Source: an uncultured Chloroflexota bacterium
GTDB lineage: Bacteria; Chloroflexota; Limnocylindria; Limnocylindrales; CSP1-4
NCBI GenBank assembly: GCA_903930745.1
Contig: CAIYZX010000221.1
Coordinates: 1-19,886 of the forward strand
Length of the DNA stretch: 19,886 nucleotides
Reading direction: 5' to 3'
Positions 1 through 5,146 of the stretch are shown piece after piece. Every line of letters begins with the position of its first letter. The stretch's first letter is position 1. A program made the translations under genes and the position numbers. The notes under the pieces are model-generated. The model ran no database searches and had not been told where the DNA came from. It was given only the letters and a program-made list of their open reading frames with translations.

Positions 1-47
1 GCAACCCCAACCGGCGCCGCTGACGGCGGTCCGGCTCGGGGGTCTGG

Positions 48-55
48 TAGACTCG
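48..55 (+). promoter_or_regulatory. Putative -10 element of the tRNA-Pro promoter
   Basis: TAGACTCG ends 7 bases before the first base of the tRNA. It fits the TANNNT-CG pattern found before six other genes here. No convincing -35 hexamer is seen at 16-18 bases spacing. The assignment rests on position and the shared pattern. Confidence 0.5.
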
Positions 56-62
56 TCGGCCT

Positions 63-139
63 CGGGGCGTGGCGCAGCCTGGTAGCGCACCTGAATGGGG
101 TTCAGGAGGTCGAGCGTTCGAATCGCTCCGCCCCGACCA
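63..139 (+). tRNA. tRNA-Pro (anticodon GGG)
   Basis: A full cloverleaf can be folded by eye. The acceptor stem CGGGGCG (63-69) pairs with CGCCCCG (129-135). The D stem is GCGC/GCGC. The anticodon stem CCTGA/TCAGG (90-94/102-106) encloses loop ATGGGGT, giving anticodon GGG at 97-99. The T stem GAGCG/CGCTC encloses loop TTCGAAT. The discriminator base is A136 and the CCA end (137-139) is encoded. It reads proline CCC, and CCT by wobble. Everything from base 88 to the 3' end is repeated at 2778, so this gene appears to be the target of an integrated element that rebuilt its 3' part. Confidence 0.97.
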
Positions 140-141
140 CT
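88..141 (+). repeat. Left copy of 54-bp direct repeat (attachment-site-like)
   Basis: This segment, from the base before the anticodon stem to just beyond the CCA end, is identical to 2778-2831; identity stops at both flanks (G87 versus T2777, T142 versus C2832). Tyrosine recombinases of phages and islands classically use tRNA 3' ends as attB. The copy that completes a tRNA is supplied by the incoming element; the displaced chromosomal 3' end marks the far boundary. Confidence 0.85.
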
Positions 142-152
142 TGCCACGCATG

Positions 153-190
153 AAAGAGGCCTCCGGAGCGATCCGGAGGCCTCTTTCTAT
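153..190 (+). terminator. Intrinsic terminator after tRNA-Pro
   Basis: A perfect 15-bp stem, AAAGAGGCCTCCGGA (153-167) with its complement (172-186), is closed by a GCGA loop of GNRA type and followed by CTAT. It lies 13 bases after the tRNA 3' end. Its A-rich 5' foot makes it potentially bidirectional. It lies inside the island boundary, so the element probably brought it. Confidence 0.85.
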
Positions 191-197
191 GTCCGCT

Positions 198-206
198 TAC
201 CCTAAC
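198..206 (+). repeat. TACCCTAAC repeat, left copy
   Basis: This 9-mer occurs here and twice at 2678-2699 in the same orientation, each time near an island end. Candidate roles are recombinase or directionality-factor arm sites. This copy could instead hold a -10 element (TACCCT) for the small genes that follow. Between the terminator and base 322 I see no convincing gene: a 30-codon frame (253-345) is open but would overlap the next ORF by more than 20 bases. Confidence 0.4.
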
Positions 207-322
207 CGGGTTTCAGCGACCCCCCGACGCGGCAGGGCGGAGAACCCCATCCATGCGGTCGGCCGCGCGCCCGAGCATCCCGCGGGAGGCGTGCGAGTAC
301 ACGCCGTCGGTGGTGCGGATGG

Positions 323-394
323 ATGTCCCAGGTCCTGGAGGATGACCGCGAGCGGGTGGAGGCGCGCACCTCCGCCGGGGAGGGCGACCGATGA
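323..394 (+). CDS. Tiny hypothetical ORF (23 aa) coupled to the next gene
   Basis: An ATG at 323 opens a 23-codon frame encoding a very acidic, arginine-rich, probably helical peptide (MSQVLEDDRERVEARTS then AGEGDR). Its TGA overlaps the ATG of the next gene in the arrangement ATGA, as in translational coupling. No strong ribosome binding site precedes it. The composition and the precise overlap are the only support. It could equally be non-coding leader sequence. Confidence 0.3.
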   Translation: MSQVLEDDRERVEARTSAGEGDR

Positions 395-585
395 CCGAGG
401 AGCGCGAGACCGGCGGGATGGTCTATCGGCCCAGCCCGCGGCAGCGTACCGAACAGGCCGTGGCCCGGGCTGATGCGCGGCTCGCCCTCTACCGGGAGGA
501 CGGGAACCCGTGGCGGATCGTGGAGGCCGCCAACGAGCTCGCGGTGGCGTGCGACCTCCTCCACGTCCCGAGGGGCACCCGGTGA
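391..585 (+). CDS. Hypothetical 64-aa island protein
   Basis: The ATG at 391 is preceded by GGGGAGGG (377-384) at 6 bases, a strong ribosome binding site, and overlaps the stop of the tiny upstream ORF as ATGA. The product is small and charged, with a predicted helical middle (ARADARLALYRED, then NPWRIVEAANELAVACDLL). I do not recognise the family. It converges with the leftward 169-aa gene, leaving about 30 bases between the two stops and no clear terminator hairpin. Size and packing are typical of accessory genes in phages and integrative elements. The start is well supported; the function is unknown. Confidence 0.6.
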   Translation: MTEERETGGMVYRPSPRQRTEQAVARADARLALYREDGNPWRIVEAANELAVACDLLHVPRGTR

Positions 586-615
586 AGGTTACCCGGACCC
601 TCTGCCGGTGTTGGG

Positions 616-1125
616 CTACCGCCCCTCGACCAACTCCGGTTGCGGGGGCCACGGCAGGATCATGGGCCAGCTCAGGTCCAGGGCCTGCGCCACGTGCTCT
701 GGGTCAGCGGTCTCGAACCTGGCCTCACATTCAACGATCATGCGCACCCCGCGCAGGATGACCCGATGGCGATTGAACAGGCACGGATGGCCGGGGGGAC
801 GACCGCTGTGGATCTCCTTGTCATCACTCTCGCTTGCTTGGATCGCGCAGTCGATGACTTCGAGTGCTGTTTCGTAGTGCGTGCTCATCGCTTCATCGAG
901 CGCAAAGTGGACGAGACCACCCAGTCCTCCCCAGATCATCCTCGCGTCGATCTCCCGGACAAGGCGCACGATGTGTCCTTCAGCCCAGATGCGAGCTGCA
1001 AGGGCGAGCAGATACATCCGCTGCTCCTCGTCGCTGCCGGCGCTCCCCGGCCCGCCCTCGATGGTGGGGCGCAGCGGGTCGCCGGTCAGGCGGAACGGCA
1101 CACCGGAAGCGAAGGGGTCAGGCAT
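616..1125 (-). CDS. Hypothetical 169-aa island protein
   Basis: The leftward frame extends upstream to 1293, but that extension reads as low-complexity Arg/Ser-rich sequence. The internal ATG at 1125 gives a sensible protein beginning MPDPFASGVPFRL. The centre looks like a compact helical soluble domain (EEQRMYLLALAARIWAEG, then VREIDARMIWGGLGGLVHF and a stretch with cysteines), and the C-terminus is tryptophan- and proline-rich. No signal peptide, membrane span or known motif is seen. A promoter-like pair lies upstream and would start transcription near the ATG. The gene lies 109 bases downstream of the leftward membrane-protein gene and could also be co-transcribed with it. Function unknown. 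Confidence 0.55.
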   Translation of the reverse strand: MPDPFASGVPFRLTGDPLRPTIEGGPGSAGSDEEQRMYLLALAARIWAEGHIVRLVREIDARMIWGGLGGLVHFALDEAMSTHYETALEVIDCAIQASESDDKEIHSGRPPGHPCLFNRHRVILRGVRMIVECEARFETADPEHVAQALDLSWPMILPWPPQPELVEGR

Positions 1126-1131
1126 GGCCCC

Positions 1132-1160
1132 AATCTCGCTATTGCAGTGAAGTTGGTCAA
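1132..1160 (-). promoter_or_regulatory. Promoter-like pair upstream of the 169-aa gene
   Basis: On the minus strand TTGACC (1155-1160) is followed after 17 bases by GAGATT (1132-1137), which would place the transcript start at about 1125, the ATG itself. The -35 is good and the -10 is weak. This is a leaderless-start hypothesis, not an established promoter. Confidence 0.3.
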
Positions 1161-1234
1161 CCCGGCATTGGGGGGCGCCGTTGGGGTACCCCCGGTCGCC
1201 CCGCCTTGAGCTGGCGTCAACGTCCGAGGCGAGA

Positions 1235-2137
1235 CTAGGCTCCGGGAGTACCGGCCTTCCGCAGCCTCGGCCAGAGGAGGAGCGCCGCACCAACCGCGAG
1301 GAACGCGAGCAGGCCGGCCCTGCCGCCTTTGACGAGGTCGCCCATCAGGGGATCGACCGTGCCATCGGAGCGCTCATGGCACATGCCGTCGGCCTCAAGT
1401 GATGGCGTGGAACCGAACGACGCGCCCAAGGGGTTCGGTCCGTAGCACTCGGGCTTGGTAAGGACGACCTGAGGCCCGTTGGGAGCGACGCAGTCCCAGT
1501 TGAAGCCACCGTTGCTCAAGATGCCGATACATGATGCAGGGGGAAGCCACTCGCGCGTCGAGGCGCACAAGCCGTCCTCCCGCGGAGGCTGGCCCCAGCA
1601 CGACGGGGCCGTGACCGTGTCATGGGGTATCACCTGGTCGAGGTCCGCGGCGAGGGTCGCGGGCCCGACGGATAGGACGGCCCAGGCCAGGGCGGCACCT
1701 ATGGCGATGACCAGCGGCGTCGGCCGGGACCAGCGGCGCGGCCCCACCGGGGCCGGTGACTGTTCGGCATGAGGCTTGGCCGCAGGTGGTTCTACGCTGG
1801 TCGGCGCTTCGGGCGGTTCCGCTCGAAGACGCCGTTCGGCGGTTCGCTCTTGGTCGATACGGGCTGCCGGTGGACGGCCGACCGCCGCCCGGATGCCGTA
1901 GACGACGAGGAACACGACGTACACGGCGGTGGCAAGGAGAGCGGCGGCGATCGCGCCAGGGATCAGGGCATCCAGGTAGAAGTAGGGCGGGCCGGCGTCC
2001 ACGACGCGCCGGACGCACTGCCCCACAGAGCCGCAGAAGGGACCCCCCACCGCGGCGGCATACCCACTGACGAACCCGAACACGGCCATGACGACTGCCA
2101 CGACCTTCCACGGCTTGGTCATCCGCAGGATCGACAT
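1235..2137 (-). CDS. Four-helix membrane protein with cysteine-rich outer loops (300 aa)
   Basis: Four hydrophobic spans are visible at about 10-30, 56-82, 139-163 and 273-291. Lysines at 8 and 11, a basic loop between spans 2 and 3, and the RLRK tail all predict both termini and the middle loop in the cytoplasm. All eight cysteines (35, 41, 180, 191, 203, 216, 231, 253) then fall in the two outer loops, as in a disulfide-stabilised exposed domain. The cytoplasmic loop (83-138) is rich in Pro, Glu, Ala and Arg. I do not recognise the family. The start may be ATG 2137 or ATG 2122; neither has a clear ribosome binding site. A 17-base palindrome lies 27 bases upstream and may be an operator. Confidence 0.65.
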   Translation of the reverse strand: MSILRMTKPWKVVAVVMAVFGFVSGYAAAVGGPFCGSVGQCVRRVVDAGPPYFYLDALIPGAIAAALLATAVYVVFLVVYGIRAAVGRPPAARIDQERTAERRLRAEPPEAPTSVEPPAAKPHAEQSPAPVGPRRWSRPTPLVIAIGAALAWAVLSVGPATLAADLDQVIPHDTVTAPSCWGQPPREDGLCASTREWLPPASCIGILSNGGFNWDCVAPNGPQVVLTKPECYGPNPLGASFGSTPSLEADGMCHERSDGTVDPLMGDLVKGGRAGLLAFLAVGAALLLWPRLRKAGTPGA

Positions 2138-2163
2138 GTCGCAGAGGATGTCACCGTCGCGCG

Positions 2164-2180
2164 TCGGTCATCGTGACCGA
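2164..2180. promoter_or_regulatory. Operator-like palindrome before the membrane-protein gene
   Basis: TCGGTCA-TCG-TGACCGA is a perfect 7-bp inverted repeat with a 3-base spacer, 27 bases upstream of the leftward start at 2137. That position suits a repressor overlapping a promoter. The island contains no obvious DNA-binding regulator, so the binding protein is unknown. Confidence 0.4.
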
Positions 2181-2325
2181 TGGCCCCAATGCCTACAGTC
2201 CCAAAGGCCCAATCGGCGCGAGCACGAGCCCCCCCGACGCCCCGTCGTGAACTGGCCGGCGAACCGGGATCGCACGGACGGCGCAGAGCCGGGGGGCCGG
2301 TCAGGGTAGAAGAGACCGCCTACGC

Positions 2326-2342
2326 CACCAACGCGGTTGGTG
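2326..2342. promoter_or_regulatory. Second 7-3-7 palindrome in the island's divergent region
   Basis: CACCAAC-GCG-GTTGGTG is a perfect 7-bp inverted repeat with a 3-base spacer, the same architecture as the palindrome at 2164 but a different sequence. It lies 96 bases upstream of the rightward 86-aa gene. The rest of the 300-base gap (2138-2437) shows no gene that I can support. Confidence 0.35.
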
Positions 2343-2425
2343 ACGCTGAGTGTTTGGCTCCGGCAACCCCGGGCTACGCACCGCAGCAGCTCCGGCCGGC
2401 ATGCGCCAGCAGGCGACCCGGGGGC

Positions 2426-2431
2426 TACCCT
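2426..2431 (+). promoter_or_regulatory. Putative -10 element (leaderless) of the 86-aa gene
   Basis: TACCCT ends 6 bases before the ATG at 2438, so transcription would begin at about the A of the start codon. There is no ribosome binding site, as expected for a leaderless message. No -35 is evident. Confidence 0.3.
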
Positions 2432-2437
2432 GCCTGG

Positions 2438-2698
2438 ATGACGGACCGCGCAGCCCTGTGGGACGAACTCCACGACCTCCTCCCGGAGTGGTGGCGGGTG
2501 GGATCGGCAACCTATGACCCGGGCGCGGGGCGATGGTCCGTGACCGCCTACGGACGCCTCCGGGGCGGGCGCACCAGGACCCCGCCGGAGGCGGTGACAG
2601 GCACCGGGGCCACGGAGGTGGAGGCGCTGGGCGAGCTGGTGGAGCAGCTGCGCCAGAGGGGGAGTGACCCCCGTCCGTACCCTAACGCCATACCCTAA
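2438..2698 (+). CDS. Hypothetical 86-aa island protein
   Basis: The frame is open from 2180, but the upstream part is Arg/Pro-rich and has no sensible start. The ATG at 2438 gives a protein that looks folded: MTDRAALWDELHDLLPEWW, then a strand-like stretch (GSATYDPGAGRWSVTAYGR), a basic loop, and a C-terminal helix (EVEALGELVEQLRQR). The order helix-strand-strand-helix suggests a small alpha/beta fold. I do not recognise the family. The gene ends among the TACCCTAAC repeats. It may be the last gene of the island before the right boundary. Confidence 0.5.
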   Translation: MTDRAALWDELHDLLPEWWRVGSATYDPGAGRWSVTAYGRLRGGRTRTPPEAVTGTGATEVEALGELVEQLRQRGSDPRPYPNAIP

Positions 2699-2699
2699 C
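2678..2699 (+). repeat. TACCCTAAC repeat, two right copies
   Basis: TACCCTAAC occurs at 2678-2686 and 2691-2699, 13 bases apart centre to centre, 79 bases inside the right attachment repeat. With the copy at 198 this makes three same-orientation copies, all near island ends. They partly overlap the end of the 86-aa gene. Spacing slightly over one helical turn would place two bound proteins on nearly the same face. Confidence 0.45.
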
Positions 2700-2777
2700 C
2701 AGAACGGCATTCGGGGGACCGCGGGGACACTCCGCGAACGTGGAACGTGCGTGAGGAGGCCGCTCCTCGCACGGATT

Positions 2778-2831
2778 CACCTGAATGGGGTTCAGGAGGT
2801 CGAGCGTTCGAATCGCTCCGCCCCGACCACT
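2778..2831 (+). pseudogene. tRNA-Pro 3' fragment (right attachment repeat)
   Basis: The exact copy of 88-141 holds the anticodon arm, variable loop, T arm, 3' acceptor strand and CCA. The D arm and 5' acceptor strand are missing, so it cannot form a tRNA. It is interpreted as the displaced original 3' end of the chromosomal tRNA-Pro at the island's right boundary. Confidence 0.85.
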
Positions 2832-2838
2832 CTCTCGC

Positions 2839-2880
2839 ACGAACTTCGGCCCTCGGAGCAATCCGGGGGTCGTTCGTTTT
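2839..2880 (+). terminator. Intrinsic terminator after the tRNA fragment
   Basis: ACGAAC (2839-2844) pairs with GTTCGT (2872-2877). Inside it GGCCCTCGGA pairs, with one mismatch-like G-T at each end of the run, with TCCGGGGGTC around a short GCAA-type loop; TTC is bulged on the 5' side. A TTTT tract follows. It sits at the same distance from the CCA as the hairpin after the intact tRNA and shares its loop region (CGGAGCRATCCGG). It is most simply the tRNA gene's original terminator. Confidence 0.7.
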
Positions 2881-2926
2881 CCGGCTCATGCGGGCAGATG
2901 GCGGTCCGGTCGCGGGTTTCCACGCC

Positions 2927-2934
2927 TACAATCG
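2927..2934 (+). promoter_or_regulatory. Putative -10 element of the secreted repeat protein
   Basis: TACAATCG is five of six to the TATAAT consensus and fits the window's TANNNT-CG pattern. It would give a leader of about 30 bases containing the GGGGAG ribosome binding site. No clear -35 is present. Confidence 0.5.
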
Positions 2935-2968
2935 GTCGTGGGGGTGGATCCTGACCCGGGGAGCCCAC

Positions 2969-5032
2969 ATGAGCACAGTCGTCCGGCGCGTTGCCGCCGT
3001 GTTCGCCGCCATCTGCCTCGCCATCGGCGGCGGCCGAGTCCCGTCCGCACTCGAGCCACAGGTGGCCCTTGCCACGGGCCCGGGCTCGGCGTTCATCATC
3101 GACACGGTGAGCGGTACCGGGGGCGACGTGGTCCGCGCGTTCCGCCAGCCCGGGGACGCCACGGTGAGCGCGAGCTGGAACGCCGCATCCCTCACGGTCT
3201 ACGCAACGCCCACCAGCGGGACCTTCCTCAACTACACGCTCAACGCAGGCGCGGGCACCGGGATCGGCGTTGGCACCACCGAGATCACGTGGAATGGCGG
3301 CGCCTGCACGGAGACGCTCGACGTGGCGTCCATCAGCCCCACGCTCGAATCCGGCGTGTCCGCCGAGGTGGTCGAGATGTCCGCGACGTTCCACCGGACG
3401 TGCGGCACCGAGGAGACGTACGGGATCATCCGGATCGCCAACACGGACCCCTACGCCATCCTGGGCAACGGCGACACGCCGTCCGCCGGCTGGACCCTCG
3501 CGATGACGGGGGCGGGTGCCACGTTCGTTGGCCGAACCTCCCCCACGGCCACGGCGACGCTCACGAACCTTGGGACGGGGTCGGTCACCTTCGGCACCCC
3601 CGTCTTCGACGGCAGCTCTGCGGCTGCGTGGACCCTGACCGGCAACACGTGCACTGGAGCCCTGGCGGGCGGCGCCAGCTGCGAGATCAGTGCGACCGCC
3701 GTGGGCTGGGTGCCGGGCACCTACAACGAGGACTACGTCACCGTTCCCGTTACGGGGGTCGCGCGCGGCAGCGTCCGCATCTACACGCCGTCCAACTTCC
3801 TCGCGGCGGAGTACGTGCCCCTGGATCCCGTGCGGGTGGTGGACACGCGCAAGGCGCAGGGCGCCACGCTGCTCAAGACGGGCATCGCCCAGACCGTGCA
3901 CCTCACGGACCTCAACGTGGGCAACGCGCGCATCAACATCCCGCCGGATGCGGTGGGCATCACCGGCAACCTCACGGTGGTCAAGCCCACGACGGCCGGC
4001 TGGGCGTCCCTCACCACCACGCCCGCCGCGAACCCGTCCGTCAAGACGCTGTACGCCCCCGCTGTGGGAATCGTGGGGAACGCGGTGAACCTGCGGATCG
4101 CCGAAGACGGCACGGTGGGCCTGACCTGGAACGGCGCCGCCGGGTCCAGCACCCACGCCCTCCTGGACATCACCGGGTACTGGCGCGCCGTGTCGCCGGT
4201 CAGCGGCTCCCGCAGCGGCAACTTCCACGCCTACCGGCCCACGCGCATCGTGGACAACAAGGCCGGCAAGGGCTTCGTTGGGCACCTGTACGCCGGCAAG
4301 CCCAAGGTGTTCACTGTGCCGCTGGACGGCGTGGACTGGGAGAACACGGCGGTGACCGGCGTGGTGACCGTGGTCAAGCCGCCGCAGGGTGGCTCCATCT
4401 ACCTGGGCCCCGCCGTGGTCGCCGCGCCCACCACCACCGCGATGAACTTCAAGGCCGGCGACTCCCGCGCCAACGGCTTCTTCGCGCGCCTGAACGAGCC
4501 CGCGACGTACGGCAGCCCGAAGAAGCTCACGATCACCTACGTGGGCGCCCCGGGAACGTACGTGGACGTGTACGTGGACCTGAGCGGCGTGCTGGGGCGG
4601 TACAACGGCTTCGGGTACGTGCCGTTGGTGCCCAACCGGATCGTGGACTCGGCCGTGAAGAAGGGCATCGCAGGACCCCTGAAGGCGGGCGTGCATGCCC
4701 TGGTGAACGTGGCGAACCGCGCCCCGGCGGACGCATCGCGCAACGTGCCGCCGGACAGCTACACGGACGCAATGCTCGCGAAGTACGGCATCACGGGCAA
4801 CCTGTGGATGGTCCGGCCGTCCGCCGCGGGCGTCCTCTCGTCCAACCCATCCGGGATGTACCCGGCGTCCCGGACCACCGTCATCCGGTCGCCTGCCCTG
4901 GACCGTCGTGCGTGCACGGTGCTGGTGCCCTGGGCCGGGTCCCTGCCCATCGGCCTGGACCTGTACTACGCCGCTCCGGCGGGCAGCGCCACCGGCGTCT
5001 GGTTCGACGTCACGGGCTACTTCATCTACTGA
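2969..5032 (+). CDS. Large secreted/surface protein with three C-terminal repeats (687 aa)
   Basis: ATG 2969 follows GGGGAG at 5 bases and begins a signal peptide (MSTVVRRVAAVFAAICLAI...), so the much longer open frame reading back through the tRNA fragment is not the start. A beta-rich region follows (about 40-165). Residues about 176-262 resemble an ASH/HYDIN-like immunoglobulin domain (ATATLTNLGTGSVTFGTP, then a CTGALAGGASCEI pair of cysteines). Three related repeats follow at about 279-405, 418-545 and 548-687. They share Y-P-x-x-P-x-R-I/V-V-D near the start, I/V-T-G-N/V-L/V-x-V-V-K/R-P in the middle, and D-I/V-x-G-Y at or near the end. Such repeats are common in surface proteins of actinobacteria and Chloroflexota. 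No sortase or other anchor is seen and the last repeat runs to the C-terminus. The role (adhesion, envelope or matrix) is inferred. Confidence 0.88.
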   Translation: MSTVVRRVAAVFAAICLAIGGGRVPSALEPQVALATGPGSAFIIDTVSGTGGDVVRAFRQPGDATVSASWNAASLTVYATPTSGTFLNYTLNAGAGTGIGVGTTEITWNGGACTETLDVASISPTLESGVSAEVVEMSATFHRTCGTEETYGIIRIANTDPYAILGNGDTPSAGWTLAMTGAGATFVGRTSPTATATLTNLGTGSVTFGTPVFDGSSAAAWTLTGNTCTGALAGGASCEISATAVGWVPGTYNEDYVTVPVTGVARGSVRIYTPSNFLAAEYVPLDPVRVVDTRKAQGATLLKTGIAQTVHLTDLNVGNARINIPPDAVGITGNLTVVKPTTAGWASLTTTPAANPSVKTLYAPAVGIVGNAVNLRIAEDGTVGLTWNGAAGSSTHALLDITGYWRAVSPVSGSRSGNFHAYRPTRIVDNKAGKGFVGHLYAGKPKVFTVPLDGVDWENTAVTGVVTVVKPPQGGSIYLGPAVVAAPTTTAMNFKAGDSRANGFFARLNEPATYGSPKKLTITYVGAPGTYVDVYVDLSGVLGRYNGFGYVPLVPNRIVDSAVKKGIAGPLKAGVHALVNVANRAPADASRNVPPDSYTDAMLAKYGITGNLWMVRPSAAGVLSSNPSGMYPASRTTVIRSPALDRRACTVLVPWAGSLPIGLDLYYAAPAGSATGVWFDVTGYFIY

Positions 5033-5083
5033 TCGCTCCGTCCTCGGCCGGGCGCCCGACGCCGACGCGCGGCCACACATGGA

Positions 5084-5112
5084 ACGACCCCCGGTGGTGA
5101 GCCGGGGGTCGT
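5084..5112. terminator. Bidirectional terminator between convergent genes
   Basis: ACGACCCCCGG (5084-5094) and its exact complement (5102-5112) form an 11-bp stem with a 7-base loop. It lies between the stops of the two convergent secreted-protein genes. The T-tract is poor on both strands, so efficiency is uncertain. Confidence 0.7.
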
Positions 5113-5146
5113 AGCCGTTGTGGTCAGCTCGGGTGCCGCCGGGCGG

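Larger units (their letters stand above)
88..2831. mobile_element. Small tRNA-Pro-integrated genomic island without visible integrase
   Basis: The 2.7-kb segment is bounded by exact 54-bp direct repeats of the tRNA-Pro 3' end, with the intact tRNA at the left and only the 3' fragment at the right. That is the layout left by site-specific integration into a tRNA gene. All genes inside are short and unrecognised, and they are arranged as convergent and divergent units, unlike the rightward blocks beyond the window's left third. No tyrosine or serine recombinase, replication protein, transposase or phage structural gene is seen. It may be a deletion remnant, a satellite moved by an integrase supplied elsewhere, or the last of several tandem insertions. 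By eye parts of it (roughly 690-1100) look less GC-rich than the neighbourhood; this was not computed. Confidence 0.68.

Noticed and set aside
253..345. 30-codon frame starting at ATG 253
   Set aside because: Overlaps the 323-394 frame by more than 20 bases, and the nearest GGAG is too far upstream.
69..473. 134-codon open frame starting inside the tRNA
   Set aside because: It reads through the tRNA and terminator and has no coding character.
616..660. The 169-aa protein ends in PELVEGR, recalling translated intergenic REP-like repeats of proteobacteria
   Set aside because: Only a short partial resemblance in DNA, no palindrome partner and no second copy in the window.
2747..2968. In-frame N-terminal extension of the secreted protein, starting upstream of the tRNA fragment
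   Set aside because: It would translate the tRNA fragment and terminator; the ATG at 2969 has a ribosome binding site and a signal peptide.
2785..5100. Long open frames on both strands overlapping the secreted repeat protein
   Set aside because: Both read as Arg/His/Gly-rich repetitive sequence; the frame with signal peptide and repeat domains is the real one.
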